64,000 bases of DNA from Paracentrotus lividus. Lineage: Eukaryota > Echinodermata > Echinoidea > Camarodonta > Echinidae. Shown here piece by piece: positions 48,050 through 59,900 of this stretch (positions are counted from its first letter, which is position 1; each line of letters begins with the position of its first letter). Below the pieces are notes generated by a model. That model saw only the letters and a program-made list of their open reading frames with translations, did not search any database and was not told the DNA's origin. The stretch spans positions 15,855,585 through 15,919,584 of the forward strand of contig CALNVZ010003435.1 in assembly GCA_940671915.1 (NCBI GenBank), in the 5' to 3' direction. A program made the translations under genes and the position numbers.

Positions 48050-48373
48050 TTCTCTTGATTTCTCCCTGTTTTGACAATGAGAAGTAACGGTTTGACAATC
48101 AGCACAGGAATCAAACTCTGGCAACCATCGGCATCGTACACATCAATTTCACATGCGCATACAAAATACACGGGGAATCCAAATGCAAGCAAATGAAGCG
48201 GTACGTTCGGTTTTTCGTTTATTATTGCTGCTCGTCGATTTTTCCTGGAAAAGCACGCAGAATTAGACATGCAACGAACGGCCACCTTCGATTCTTGTGT
48301 AGTCTCGCGCACGGGATCCGGAATAAAAGCGATGACCACTTCCACTTGGAATTTCTTAATTTTATTCTTCCTA
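48050..48373 (-). promoter_or_regulatory. Presumed phosphatase 5' UTR and proximal promoter
   Basis: This is the 324 bp between the start codon and the Tc1 element. No TATA box is evident on the minus strand, and no transcription start can be fixed. Its more balanced composition relative to the introns fits a TATA-less promoter. The call depends only on position. Confidence 0.4.
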
Positions 48374-49767
48374 CCATCATTTGCAAAAGTTTAAGACCAC
48401 CCTAAATTTTTGGGGTATTATGTTCAATGAGCATTATTCTTTTGTTCCATTGAAATATTATGTAACATGTTTTCCTGTCATGGTTCATGGGATGAGATTA
48501 ATGGTTTAAGCTCATTTCCAGGAATGTCTTTGCCTCAGAAGGTCTTCATCTGGCACTTTGTCTCTTATCCAGGATGGGGAAAAAACAGAGTCTAAGTCAG
48601 GTTCAGAGGGTTAAAATAGTAACCCTTTTCCAAGAAGGCTACTCTGAACGCAAGATTAGTGAGAAGACTGGGTGTAGCAAGACTGCCATCCACAATGCCA
48701 TTCACAAATTTCGAAACGATGGCTCATTTTCCGACCGGAAGAGGAGTGGTCGTCCAAGAAAAACAACGCGTCGCGAGGACAACATGATGAAGAGGATTGT
48801 TGGAAGAGATTGTTCCATTTCCTTTTGTGACATCAAGGCCGAGCTGCAGTCTACTGGTATTACAGTCAGTAAGAGTACCATTTCTCGCCGTTTGAGCAAG
48901 GAATTTGGGCTAAAATCGCACAAACCTGCCCGAAAACCGCTGTTGACAACAGCAATGAGGTTGAAGCGTCTCAGGTTTGCTGAGAGACATCGCGCTTGGG
49001 CTGCGGACGACTGGGCCAAAGTTTTGTTTTCTGATGAATCCACTTTGCAGCAGTTTGTAACTCGAAAAGCACATGTGCGAAGACCTAAAGGACACAGATT
49101 TGATGCCAGATACACTGTTGCCACCATGAAACATCCTCCAAGCGTGATGATATGGGGTGCCATGTCCCATGCCGAAACATCTGGTTTGTACTTCCTGCCA
49201 CCAAATGTCACCATGAATGGTCCGAGGTATGTTGAACTATTGCAGGATCAACTTAAACCCTCTATGGAAACCCACAGGTGCGAGATCTTCATGCAAGATG
49301 GAGCTCCTTGCCACAGATCAAAAGTCGCGAAGGACTTCCTGGAAACGAACAACGTCCAGGTTCTGGAATGGCCTGGGAACAGCCCTGATCTGAACCCCAT
49401 CGAAAATCTCTGGTCAGTTGTGAAGGACAAAGTTGCCAACAAACAACCATCAAGTGTTGATGCGCTCAAGAAAGCTATCCGAGAAGTCTGGACAAACGAT
49501 ATCTCACTAGATTACTGCCAAGCTCTCATCTCCAGCATGCCAGATCGCATCCAACAAGTCATCAAAAACAGAGGAGGACACACTAAATATTGAAGTTTGG
49601 ACATTTCCACTGATGCAAACAATGTCAAATACACTCTGAAAGATGGTTAACATGTTGAGCATTAAAAATATATGGAGGTTGAAAAGTTATATATGTCTAT
49701 ATTTGTTTTCTGTTCGAGTTATTGCGTTTTTCAAGGGTGGTCTTAAACTTTTTTACAAAAAAGATGG
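48374..49767 (+). mobile_element. Tc1/mariner transposon, apparently intact
   Basis: The 1,394-bp element is flanked by TA on both sides (48372-48373 and 49768-49769). Its inverted termini both begin CCATC and share AAAAGTTTAAGACCACCCT (48374-48403 and 49734-49767), with a few extra bases in the right copy. It encloses one full-length transposase gene and sits just upstream of the phosphatase start codon in the opposite orientation. Confidence 0.95.
48574..49593 (+). CDS. Tc1-like transposase, DD34E, 339 aa
   Basis: This is a cut-and-paste transposase that binds the inverted termini and inserts into TA dinucleotides. The N-terminal half has paired-type helix-turn-helix segments (about residues 5-50 and 70-115) joined by a GRPR motif at 59-62. 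The catalytic triad is visible: Asp154 in LFSDES, Asp242 in MQDGAPCH and Glu277 in PDLNPIENLW, with exactly 34 residues between the second Asp and the Glu. The length of 339 residues is normal for Tc1 transposases, and there are no stops or frameshifts. The start used gives MGKKQSLSQ, typical for the family. It may therefore be functional or only recently inactive. It is not part of the neighbouring host genes. Confidence 0.97.
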   Translation: MGKKQSLSQVQRVKIVTLFQEGYSERKISEKTGCSKTAIHNAIHKFRNDGSFSDRKRSGRPRKTTRREDNMMKRIVGRDCSISFCDIKAELQSTGITVSKSTISRRLSKEFGLKSHKPARKPLLTTAMRLKRLRFAERHRAWAADDWAKVLFSDESTLQQFVTRKAHVRRPKGHRFDARYTVATMKHPPSVMIWGAMSHAETSGLYFLPPNVTMNGPRYVELLQDQLKPSMETHRCEIFMQDGAPCHRSKVAKDFLETNNVQVLEWPGNSPDLNPIENLWSVVKDKVANKQPSSVDALKKAIREVWTNDISLDYCQALISSMPDRIQQVIKNRGGHTKY

Positions 49768-49865
49768 TAGATCCTTTGAATTGTGCCTTTCTTTTTCTCT
49801 TGTGGGATTTTCTCATTTGTAATATTCCGGTACCGTAGTTTTGACAACTAGTCTCATATCAGCTG

Positions 49866-51041
49866 CAGACGCGGATCCAGGGGGGGGGGGCCGACGGGCC
49901 CGCCCCCCCCCCCCCCAAAAAAAAAAAAAAAAAAAAAAAAAGAGGAGAAAAAGGGAGAAAGGAGGAAAAAGGGAAAGAAAAGAAGAAAAAGAAGAAAAAG
50001 AAAGAAAGAGAAGGGAATAAAGCCCGATGTTTGCACAATATTCGCAAAATTTTATTCAATAAGAAGCGCGATCAGATAGGCAACGACCATAACTAAAGGC
50101 CTTTAATGTGGGGGAGGGCCACGAGGCCGATTTTTCTCATTTTTTTAAGAAAAAGAAATATATTACTGACCAAAAGCAAAAACAAGGAAAAAATATTTAA
50201 AACTAAAGTTTCAAAATTTCACAAAGAAAAGAGGCCTCGTGGACCCTTGGCCTCGTGAGCCCTCGATCGGCCTCGATGGAAAATAATCGGCCTCGTGGGA
50301 ATACTAGAAAGAGCCCCTTTATTTATTCCATATATTTTTTAAAACCCAACTTCTAAGTTCGGCTCGCGCTTCGCACTCGCGGATACTAAATCATAATGCA
50401 CAAATAACTCCAATTTTGAGCTCAAAATTTTCGGCTCGCGCTTCGCGCTCGCAGATGCCAATTTAGTAAGGTACATAATGCACAAATAACTCAAAATTTT
50501 CAGCTCACGCTTCGCGCTCGCGGATACTAAATTGGGTCTATGATACACAATTATCTTTTTAAAAAAATTAATACTGGAAAGTACCCCTTTATTTATTTTA
50601 TTTATTGCATATATGTTTTAAAACCCAAAAATTTCGGCTCGCGCTTCGCGCTCGCTGATAGGCCTACTAAATCACAATGCACAAATAACTCCAATATTTA
50701 CCTCCAAATTTTCAGCTCAAGCTTCGCGCTCGCGGACACTTAATAGGGTCTATAATACACAATTATCTAAAATTCTTTATATTAGAAAGCGCCCCTATAT
50801 TTATTCCATATTATCAGCCGTGCATATTATCTTTTAAAACCCAACTATTCGGCTCGCGCTTCACGCTCGCGGATACTAAATCATAATGCACAAATAAAAG
50901 AGAGTAGAAAGAAGATGAAAAGTAAAAACAGACCTATCATGAATACCCTCCCGGGCCCGGCAGTTAGCTCTTCAAGCAGCTGATCGAGGGAATGTGGATG
51001 AAAAATCTCCCCCCTATTGGAGAATGGTGGATCCGCCCCTG
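49866..51041. mobile_element. GCGGATCC-ended element with TCGGCTCGCGCTTCGCGCTC array, orientation 1
   Basis: The ends CAGACGCGGATCCAGG and GGTGGATCCGCCCCTG are inverted. The interior has G, C and A runs and repeated TCGGCTCGCGCTTCGCGCTC units between 50360 and 50870. The element at 54060 carries the same units in the opposite orientation. Reading frames rich in SASAKRE are translations of the array. Confidence 0.8.
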
Positions 51042-51099
51042 AGTTAGTATTCATATTTATATGAATATTGGTACTAACAGTATGTCATGATGGTTTTGG

Positions 51100-51695
51100 T
51101 TTCAGTCCCTCTATATTATTATACCCAACAAAAAAAGTAAGTCCCCTCTAAACGAACCTCAATCATTTTTTAACCAAGAGGTCTTACAAATTTTATTAAA
51201 TGCGCTAGTAGGTAATTTCAGCTTCCATTTTTCGAGAGGGGTGCGGGTGCATTTCTTTGAATATACAATAACATTGCCCCGAACCCCCTTCCATCGCCCC
51301 CCCCCAATCTCAACATTTTAACCATCATTTTCAATGTAGAAGTGTAAAAAAATTATAATAAAAAAATAATAGTTTTTTTTTCCATAAAAAGTTCATCATT
51401 GAAGTAGGAGGCGTCGAGAGAGGGCGGGCGCATTTCTTTGAAAAAACAATAACATTGCCCCGAACCGCCCTTCCACTCCCCCCCCCCATCTCAACATTTC
51501 AACATCATTTTCATGTAAAAGTAAAAGAAGAAAGAAGAAGAAGAAGAAGAAAAAGAAGAAGAAGAAGAAGAAGAAGAAGAAGAAGAAGAAGAAGAAGAAG
51601 AAGAAGAAGAAGAAGAAGAAAGGCGTGCGCAACTCAATAGGAGTAATTTCGCTGTATGAGTGATAATAATAATAAAAAGATCTTCTTATATTATA
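51100..51695. repeat. Tandem duplication plus GAA microsatellite
   Basis: CATTTCTTTGAATATACAAT, ATTGCCCCGAACCCCCTTCC and CATCATTTTCAATGTA at 51250-51345 recur at 51431-51520, about 180 bp later. A long AGA/GAA run occupies about 51528-51621 and produces meaningless poly-Arg and poly-Phe frames. Confidence 0.85.
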
Positions 51696-53292
51696 CCCAA
51701 CTAACAAACGGACGTTTTAAAAACGTTCTTTAAACGTTCCAAGTTGGTTTTTTGGACGTTTTGTGAAAACGTTTTATGGACGTCAAAATGTGGTAGGTTT
51801 TAGACGTTTTAAAAACGTTTTATTGGACGTTTTATAAACGTTAAAAGAACCAATAAAAAACCTTTAAAAACCTTTCCGAACCTCGAGACGTAAAAAAACC
51901 TTTTGAAAACGTTCTAAATATAAAAATTATTGTGGACGTTGTTAGAACATGCAGAAAACCTTTAAAAAAACGTTAGGAACGTTCTTAAAACGTTTTAAAA
52001 ACATTTTTAAAACCTTGAAATGTACTATAACGTTTTAAGAACGTCTAGAAAACCTTTAAAAAACCTTTGAAAACCAGTCTTAAAACCTTGCGTAAACAAT
52101 ATAATAAATACAAATATGTTATTCATGCACCTCAAACCTTTGGCGACCATTATTTTTTTTTGTGGAATGGCACTTAAGAGTGACGTGTCTCCTATCTAAA
52201 TCATGCTTAAAAGCAGACTTTACTGGATATCATTAGGGTTTACCCAACTAACAAACGGACGTTTTATAAACGTTTTTAAAACGTTCCGAATTGGTTTTTT
52301 GAACGTTTTGTAAAAAACGTTTTATGGACGTCCAAATGTGGTGGGTTTTAGACGTTTTATTGGACGTTTTAAAAAGGTTTTTTAAACGTTAAAGGAACCA
52401 ATAAAAAACCTTTAAAAACCTTTCGGAAGCTCTAGACGTCAAAAAAAACCTTTTGAAAACGTTTTAAATATAATTATTGTGGATGTTGTTAGAACATGCA
52501 GAAAACCTTTAAAAAACGTTTTTAAAACGTTTTTAAAACCTTGAAATGTAATACAAAACGTTTTAAGAACGTCTAGAAAACCTTTAAAAAACCTTTGGAA
52601 ACCTCTTAAAAACTTGTGAAAACAATATAGTAAATACAAATATATGTTTCATGCACCTCAAACCCTTGGCCACCCATTTGTGGAATGGCACTTTAGAGTG
52701 AGGTGTCTCCAATCCAAATCATGCTTTAAAGTAGACTTTACTGGATATCATTAGGATTTAACACTGTATGATGCTCCAGAAAATTTATAGTTTATTGAAA
52801 GTATCGTTTGTGATGGTTAGTTATTAATTTATTTGTTATGTTTGTACATTCCAATACCAAAGAATGAATTTGAATTGAATTGAATTGAATTTTATTATTT
52901 TCCATATCATCATCACATCAGATAATTTCAGATACAATTTCACATATACATATAGAGTAATTCATACAAAAGATTATCAAATTCTAGTAATCAACATGAA
53001 ATGTAGTCCATTGTAAATAAGGATAAATGAAAACAGAAGGACATGCTAAAAAGCAATGCTTGTATTTTGCATGCCCCAAGTTTTAAACTGTTAAATGGAA
53101 GTAATTTCAATAATCACGTTTATTTCGATATGTCTAACGTATATAATGCTAATCACCTTCTCATTTGCATAAGTCCCATTTGGACGTATAAAAAACGTTC
53201 ATAAAAACGTTTAATAAAATAAGTCTCATTATAAGGTTTTGATTAAAAGGTTACATTTTGTAATTTTCTGAAAACGTTCTGTGTTTGCTGGG
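51696..53292. mobile_element. AACGTT-rich inverted-end element containing a 547-bp tandem duplication
   Basis: The left end CCCAACTAACAAACGGACGT and the right end AAAACGTTCTGTGTTTGCTGGG are inverted relatives. The interior is dense in AACGTTTT and AACCTTT motifs. Unit 51696-52242 is repeated at 52243-52760, including a shared non-AACGTT tail (AGACTTTACTGGATATCATT). A GAATT microsatellite with TTTTATTATTTTCC follows at 52868. Confidence 0.75.
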
Positions 53293-53446
53293 ATGACGTC
53301 ATCATCAAATCCTTGGGCGCGCATCCTCGTCGTTGATGTGTAAAGATCGTCGTATATGAAATGATTTGAAATTACCGGTAATAAATTGAGTATGTAAAAT
53401 CATTAAAAACTTTTATTGTTATGTTTTTTTTTTTTTTATGAAATCC

Positions 53447-55613
53447 CATATATAGGGGGACACGGGTATGGAAGTTACACGGGTCAGTTGTTACAGTTCT
53501 CAGTGTGCTAAGATGGAACAAGAGAGGATGTGCAACTGGCATCTATATACAGCCTACACATAGCTGTGATGAACTGTCCGTCGTGAGGTTTCTCCGTTGT
53601 TTATTAAAAAGTAAATCAACAAAAACCATTTTTACAGTTCAAAGTAAATTTTTGACAAATATTGAAATTTTGAATAGCTCTTACAACTGAAGGCACATGA
53701 TGATAGTCTGGTATTGTAAATATAGCACATGTATGTCACTAAATACCCCCTAGCCATGCCCTGTAATTCTGCTTAATGACTGTGCTACAGTTGATTTCTG
53801 TGTGTAAAATCACCCATGGGGTAGGTTGTTACAACAACCTACCCCATGTTGATGTAACAACTTACCCCAATTACATTACATAATTTTATGTAAAATTACA
53901 TTTTGTCTCAATTTTAGGTGTAATATTTTTATTTTCTATTATTACTTTTGTCTATTCTAGAGCTCTACTTGATCTACTGTTAACGATGTCAAGAAACTGG
54001 GAAGTTGAAATTAAAGTATGGTATAAGAGATTTACACATTGTCAACTTACCCCATACATCAGGGCGGATCTAGGTTTTTTCCAAGGGGGGGGGTTGAGGG
54101 ATGAAAAAAAAAATCTTGCGAGCGGAGCGAGCAAACGAGCGCGGAGCGCGAGTTTTAGACAATCCCCGATTTATAGGCCTATACTGACCTAAACGAGGAA
54201 TTATATAAACAATTTTAGAGTTGGAGTTATTTTGTGCATTATGATAGGCGCGAGCGCGAAGCGCGAGCCGAAAATTTGGGTTATAAAAGATATATGGAAT
54301 ATATAAAGGGGCACTTTTAGTATTAATTAATTTAAAAAGATAATTGTGATTGTAGACCCTATGAAGTATCTGCGAGCGCGAAGCGCGAGCTGAAAATTTT
54401 GAACTCAAAATTGAAGTTATTTGTGCATTATGATTTAGTATCAGCGAGCGCGAAGCGCGAGCCGAAAATATTGGGTTTAAAAGATATAAGGATAAATAAA
54501 GGGGCACTTTCTAGTATTAATTAATTTTTTTTAGCGGGAGCGCGAGTTTTAGACAATCCCCGATTTATAGGCCTATACTGACCCTAAAACGAGGAATATT
54601 TAAACAATTTTAGAGTTGGAGTTATTTTGTGCATTATGATAGGCAGCGAGCGCGAAGCGCGAGCCGAAAATTTTGGGTTATAAAAGATATATGGAATATA
54701 TAAAGGGGCACTTTTTTAGTATTAATTAATTTTTAAAAGATAATTGTGTATTGTAGACCCTATGAAGTATCTGCGAGCGCGAAGCGCGAGCTGAAAATTT
54801 TGAACTCAAAATTGAAGTTATTTGTGCATTATGATTTAGTATCAGCGAGCGCGAAGCGCAGCCGAAAATATTGGGTTTTAAAAGATATATGGAATAAATA
54901 AAGGGGCACTTTCTAGTATTAATTAATTTTTTTTTAGATAATTGTGTATTGTAGACCCTATTAAGTATCTGCGAGCGCGAAGCGCGAGCCGAAAATTTGA
55001 GCTCAAATTTGAGTTATTGTGCATTATAATTTAGTATCCGCGAGCGCGAAGCGCGAGCCGAAATATTGGGTTTTAAAAGATATTATGGGAATTAATAAAC
55101 AGGCACTTTCTAGTACTTTCTATTTGTTCGCCCACCCTCCTCTCCTCCCCCCCAAAAAAGAAATAATAATACCAATGATGATGATGATAATGATAAATAA
55201 AATAAATACATAAATAAAATAAAATAAAATTACAAGTTAAAAAAAAAGATAAGATTAAAAAAAAAAAAAAATGGTCCCCGGATTTTTTTTTTTTTTTTTT
55301 TTTTGGGGGGGTTGCAACCCCCCCAACCCCCCCTCTAGATCCGCTTCTGTACATATTGTAACAATTGACCCCGTATGGTGTAACAACCTACCCCGTACAT
55401 GGGGTAGGTTGTTACAAAAAAATGTCTTCACTAATTAAGCTGTAGTTAATTAGTGTTTACATGTTTTCAAGTTTTATATGCCTCAGGTTTTAGCCAACAT
55501 AATAGGCTAACTACAGACCCAATATGGAGTGCGTGAGTTCTTTCATTAGAATTATCTGGCCCAAAATGTGAATATTGTAACGTCCATTCCCGGTCTCCCC
55601 TACCCATATATAA
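53447..55613. mobile_element. Composite element with GGGGTAGGTTGTTACA palindromes, interrupted by a nested insertion
   Basis: The ends ATATATAGGGGGACACGGGT and CCCGGTCTCCCCTACCCATA are related inverted sequences, both adjoining a GTTAC/GTAAC block. Inside, a 32-bp palindrome (53816-53847, arms ATGGGGTAGGTTGTT) and another (55379-55416, 16-bp arms) share the GGGGTAGGTTGTTACA core. The element at 54060-55349 is inserted within it. Confidence 0.65.
54060..55349. mobile_element. Nested GCGGATCTAG-ended element with GCGAGCGCGAAGCGCGAGC array
   Basis: The ends CAGGGCGGATCTAGG and CTAGATCCGCTTCTG are inverted and flanked on both sides by TACAT (54055-54059 and 55350-55354), a 5-bp target duplication. 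The interior holds repeated GCGAGCGCGAAGCGCGAGC units. A block of about 410 bp starting near 54140 is duplicated in tandem near 54540. Confidence 0.85.
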
Positions 55614-55766
55614 TGAAACAAACAAATCTCGCTTTCAATATAGAAATCGCCTATAATATTTTAGTGATCTGTGTTTTTATTTGTTTTTATTTAGTTGCAC
55701 GTAGAAAACATAGTGATCACTTCTGGTATTTGTTTTTGAAAGTTCTAAGTTGATCGATTTATTAAA

Positions 55767-55920
55767 CTGGACGTATATAAAACGTTCTGTAAACGTTATG
55801 TACAAAACGTCCACAAACGTTTTGTAAAGGTCCTATATCAAACGTTTTGTAAACGTCCTAATCAAAACGTTCAATTTTGTAACGTCCAAAAAACGTTTTT
55901 TAAACGTTCTCAAAAACCTA
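55767..55920. repeat. AACGTT-repeat fragment
   Basis: CTGGACGTATATAAAACGTT, then many AAACGTTTTGTAAA units, match the end region of the element at 51696-53292. Confidence 0.8.
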
Positions 55921-56029
55921 AACTTTGACATAAATGAACCCCTTATTACCATCTTCCCAAAAAATTTGTTTCAGTCTAATTGACCAGGTTGTAACTATAG
56001 TTTTTTTCCATTATGATTTTATGTTTAGC

Positions 56030-56274
56030 TGATCTTCTTCATTACATTTCTAGAATATAAACTTTGCCATGATGTAAAAAAAAAAAAAAATCAAATCAAT
56101 TTTGAACCCCAATCGAAATCAACGTTGACCCTTCCCCTAGACAATAAAACTAAGTCTGTGACAATAAACCTAGATTTAACTTAAAGAATAGTAATAACCA
56201 ATTTTAAGAAATTAATTTGTAAATTAGGAGCACAAAAAAGATATCCAACCTTTATCAGCAACAGTGTATTTTAA
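56030..56274. mobile_element. Deleted copy of foldback family F1
   Basis: TTGAACCCCAATCGAAATCA, CCTTCCCCTAGACAATAAAA and CCTAGATTTAACTTAAAGAA follow the right arm of the element at 25885-26876. The copy ends in the same CAACAGTGTATT terminus. The left half is missing. Confidence 0.82.
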
Positions 56275-56534
56275 GCAATTTTATAGTTTCGATTTGGTCT
56301 TCTAATGAATATAAGATAATGTGAGCTCAAGATAAATACTGTCATCAAGTAATTTGAAAGCATGCCATTTTCCCCCTTTTCTTTCTTTTTTGGAGGGGGA
56401 GGGGGCTAATAATTCTCATATATCATATATAATCTGGAATTAAGAAAACTAGGCGAGCGAGAAGCAAAATCTGAAATTTTCTCTAATAGTACATGGGTGA
56501 TCAGAAAACAGGAATTTTTTTTTTTGTAATCCCT

Positions 56535-56800
56535 CTGTTTCAGGTCAACTTGGTGCCCCTATTAAAAGATCAATTTGACATCCTCTAGCTTTCAAACAAA
56601 CTTGGCGCCCCTTTACTTCACAGGTCAATTTGGCGCCTCCAATTTCAAGAACAATTCGGCGTCCTCTTAGTTTCAGGTCAATTTCGCCCCCTAATCAAAT
56701 TGGCGCCTGGTGCCCTCCTGATTTTCAGGTCAATTTGACGCCCATCCTTTGGTATAATTTGGCGCCATTTAAGTTAATAAACATCAGTTTGGTGACCCTC
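56535..56800. repeat. Minisatellite built on GGTCAATTTGGCGCC
   Basis: Units of about 30-40 bp containing CAGGTCAATTTGGCGCCCC, or variants with ACTTGGCGCC or ATTCGGCGTCC, repeat roughly eight times with drift. It is followed by a pyrimidine-rich stretch at 56805-56905. Confidence 0.82.
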
Positions 56801-56929
56801 CCGTTAATTTCCCCCCTTTTTCTATTTTTTCCTTTTCCCCCTCTCTCTCTCCCCCTTTCCTCCACTTTCCCTTTTTCCTCTCCTTTCCCCCTTTCTTCCT
56901 ATTTTTAATAAATAAATCATTTTCATACA

Positions 56930-59900
56930 TCATTCTTCAATCAAGACTCACTCAGAAACAGTTTACAATTTACAATTTCAGTGAAAAATTTATTTTCCAT
57001 CTCATTTTGCGAAAACATCACTTAACATTTCGACAGACAATGACAGTACAAATATTTCCAATTTATGTAGACAGTAGGTAAAATTTTGTTTATATTTAAA
57101 TGCATGTTGAAGTACAAAGGTTTCTACATTTATCAACTTATCATCTAAAGTTATTTACTGGAAACCAAGAAAATACAAAAATCGATGTCAGAAAGTACCC
57201 TAAGCATGAAATATACCTAATAGTGTTTGCTATGATTAAATTAGTAGATATTATACCCAATAATAAATTCCCATACTTCAATCTTTGCCAGATATATCAT
57301 TACTAACCCTTCAGCTAAATGGATATACATTTTTGATATGGAAAAAAAAAAAAAAACACAACAAAATAATGAGCATATATAAGGACAAATTATAGTAAAA
57401 CTATAAAAACAAAAAAATTTGATATAATTTTCATGTTTCCAAAGTTGGGACAGAACATATATATATCACAAAAATGTAACGGATGAGAAAGCCAGTACAG
57501 AACAAAACAACATGATCATAATTATGTCATATGCTAAATAGATAAAAAATTGTATGACAATTGTATTTTCAGTTTCTAAAGAGATAAATTATCACATTTG
57601 AGGAAAAAATCTTTGATTTGAAGGACAAATAGGAATGTTGAGGTTTAAATGCATGATGGAAGAAAACAAAAAATGCAAAAAAACAAACAAACAAAGCAAA
57701 AAATGGAATAAAAATGCAACATAGAGCAACACGTAAAGCAATACAGAATAAAATGCACCAAAATAAGAACGATTATATTTTGGCAGTTTCAAGAAAGAAC
57801 TTGTACCTGTGCAACAAAAACTTTTGATTGTTTAAGCTGAATAAACAGCTGTTCAATTTTTGTATTCGCTAGAACATTCTCTTTAATTTTGAAAAGTAAT
57901 GTTTATGAATTTGATTTACAAAGACTTTATTTTCAACCAAGTTTGTTATATAACTTTATATATTTCCTCTGAATTTCTCCAAATTATTATCTCAACAAAC
58001 CTGAAAGATACAAAAGAATGTGAAGTGTAAAATAATATGAACTACTCATGTAAACATTTTTAAAAGTAGAAATCCATTGCAAATGATATATCCTAATGAA
58101 TGCATTACATCATAAATTTGAAAGATTTACCCATCTTTATGTTTCAAAAACAAGGAATTCAAGTCTGAGAATAACCCGTTTATCCTCGGATATAAATCGA
58201 GAAAGAAAAAAATAATTGCACAATCAACACATAAAAGCAAGACAATTCATAACGTACTACAAAACTATAAGATTACTACACCATCACCATGACAACATAT
58301 GGATAAGTCCTAAGACAGTAAATATACAGACAACTACAGCTCTATAAGACAGTTTAAACACAATTGCAAGTTCACTAAGGATTTAATCCCAGCCGTTACA
58401 AACAAACAGAAAATAGCTTCTGTAACCCTTTCCCCATCACTGCACAAAACTGCATTCTTTCTCGTCACAACATGTCACTGCAAAATGTAGTCACTTTCAA
58501 AGCAAGAATCCAAACAAAATTTTTCTTTCTTATTTCAGATCCCAATATATGTTTCAAATTTGTATGTGTTCTATTTTTATTCTATCCAACCCCCCCCCTT
58601 CCCGCACAAAAAACCCCCCAAAAACCCAGAGCAAATGAATTTAATGTCAAGACTTCACTTGTCCCAATTTGAAACAAAAATACTTTTTTTTTCTGACTCC
58701 ATTGACCATCTCTAAGCAAAGTTGAAGAGAGTATAATGTCTACTTTTACATTCATGATATTACATAAACAACAAACTATTTAAACAATATATACATGGCA
58801 TGCCTAAGCAATGCTGATCTGCATCTAAAAAAACATACACCATTCATTAGATACAAATATGAGAAAATAGATACAGTACTTTCAAGACGTATTCATACAA
58901 GAATGGAGAAGAAATATTTACAACTTCCTCCTGATATTACAGAAATTGCTTGTAATTTCACAATTGCATTATTTTAAATATTATTCCACCTGTCAAAGTG
59001 AAAGGCCAAAATTGTATGTTTGCTGAATAAAAAGGACAAGGCATGCATTTCCTAAATCTGTATGATATCCAATCAATTGTATATTATTTTCACAAATTAA
59101 TAATGTGAGAAATGTCTGACAAGTTTCTATTTCCAAAGAAAGTAGGGTGAAAAAAATTCTAAATTCTTAAAAAATATCAGTCGTTTGGGCATGATCACAT
59201 ATCATTTCCAACCATTACTAAATTCTATGTCAACCCTCCAAGTATACACCTATTCTTTTTTACTAATAATCTAAAAGAAGATTGTCTGCACAATGTTAAT
59301 AACTGTTTTTGTTAAAACTATCCTTTGAAACAAAGTGGCAAGCATAAACCCTCACTTCATACTGAATCTTGGTTTAGAACATAAACGTGTCATTGTCTTC
59401 AATACGGAAGTTATGTTATGAAATATGGTTACAAACCATTTCCCATATCATTCTGGGTGACTATTTTAATCTGTTTCACAGCACCTTCATGAAAACAATG
59501 ACATAATTGCCATAATTAAATTTGTGTAAATCTAGTATAAAAGTAATACAAAGCTGTACAGGTTATACACCTCATTTATAAACACAAAATAGGATGAACT
59601 TATACTAATTTCTACTTCTAGTATTCAGTAAATTCAATGAAAATGATGTTTGCAAAAAATTGAATATACATGTATATAAAACCACCATTATTTGAGGGCA
59701 CCTAATTCCCTCACTTAATTTACAGACATATTACTACCGTACATTTGAGCATTCTAATTTAATAATTAAATAGCTATGAATTGGACCAAGACAGGGATAT
59801 ATATATTTGATATTTAAAGACTGCATAAGTACCTTCAAAACATCATAGAGGGGAACTACAGAAATGTGCTACACTGCAATATATCTTTGCCTCTTTATCT

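Noticed and set aside
49859..50059. Phe-rich frames at 49.9 kb
   Set aside because: They come from A, G and C homopolymer runs at the end of a mobile element.
51396..51707. Poly-Phe and poly-Arg proteins
   Set aside because: They are translations of a GAA/TTC microsatellite.
50339..55213. Short proteins with SASAKREP repeats
   Set aside because: They are translations of the GCGAGCGCGAAGCGCGAGC array in mobile elements.
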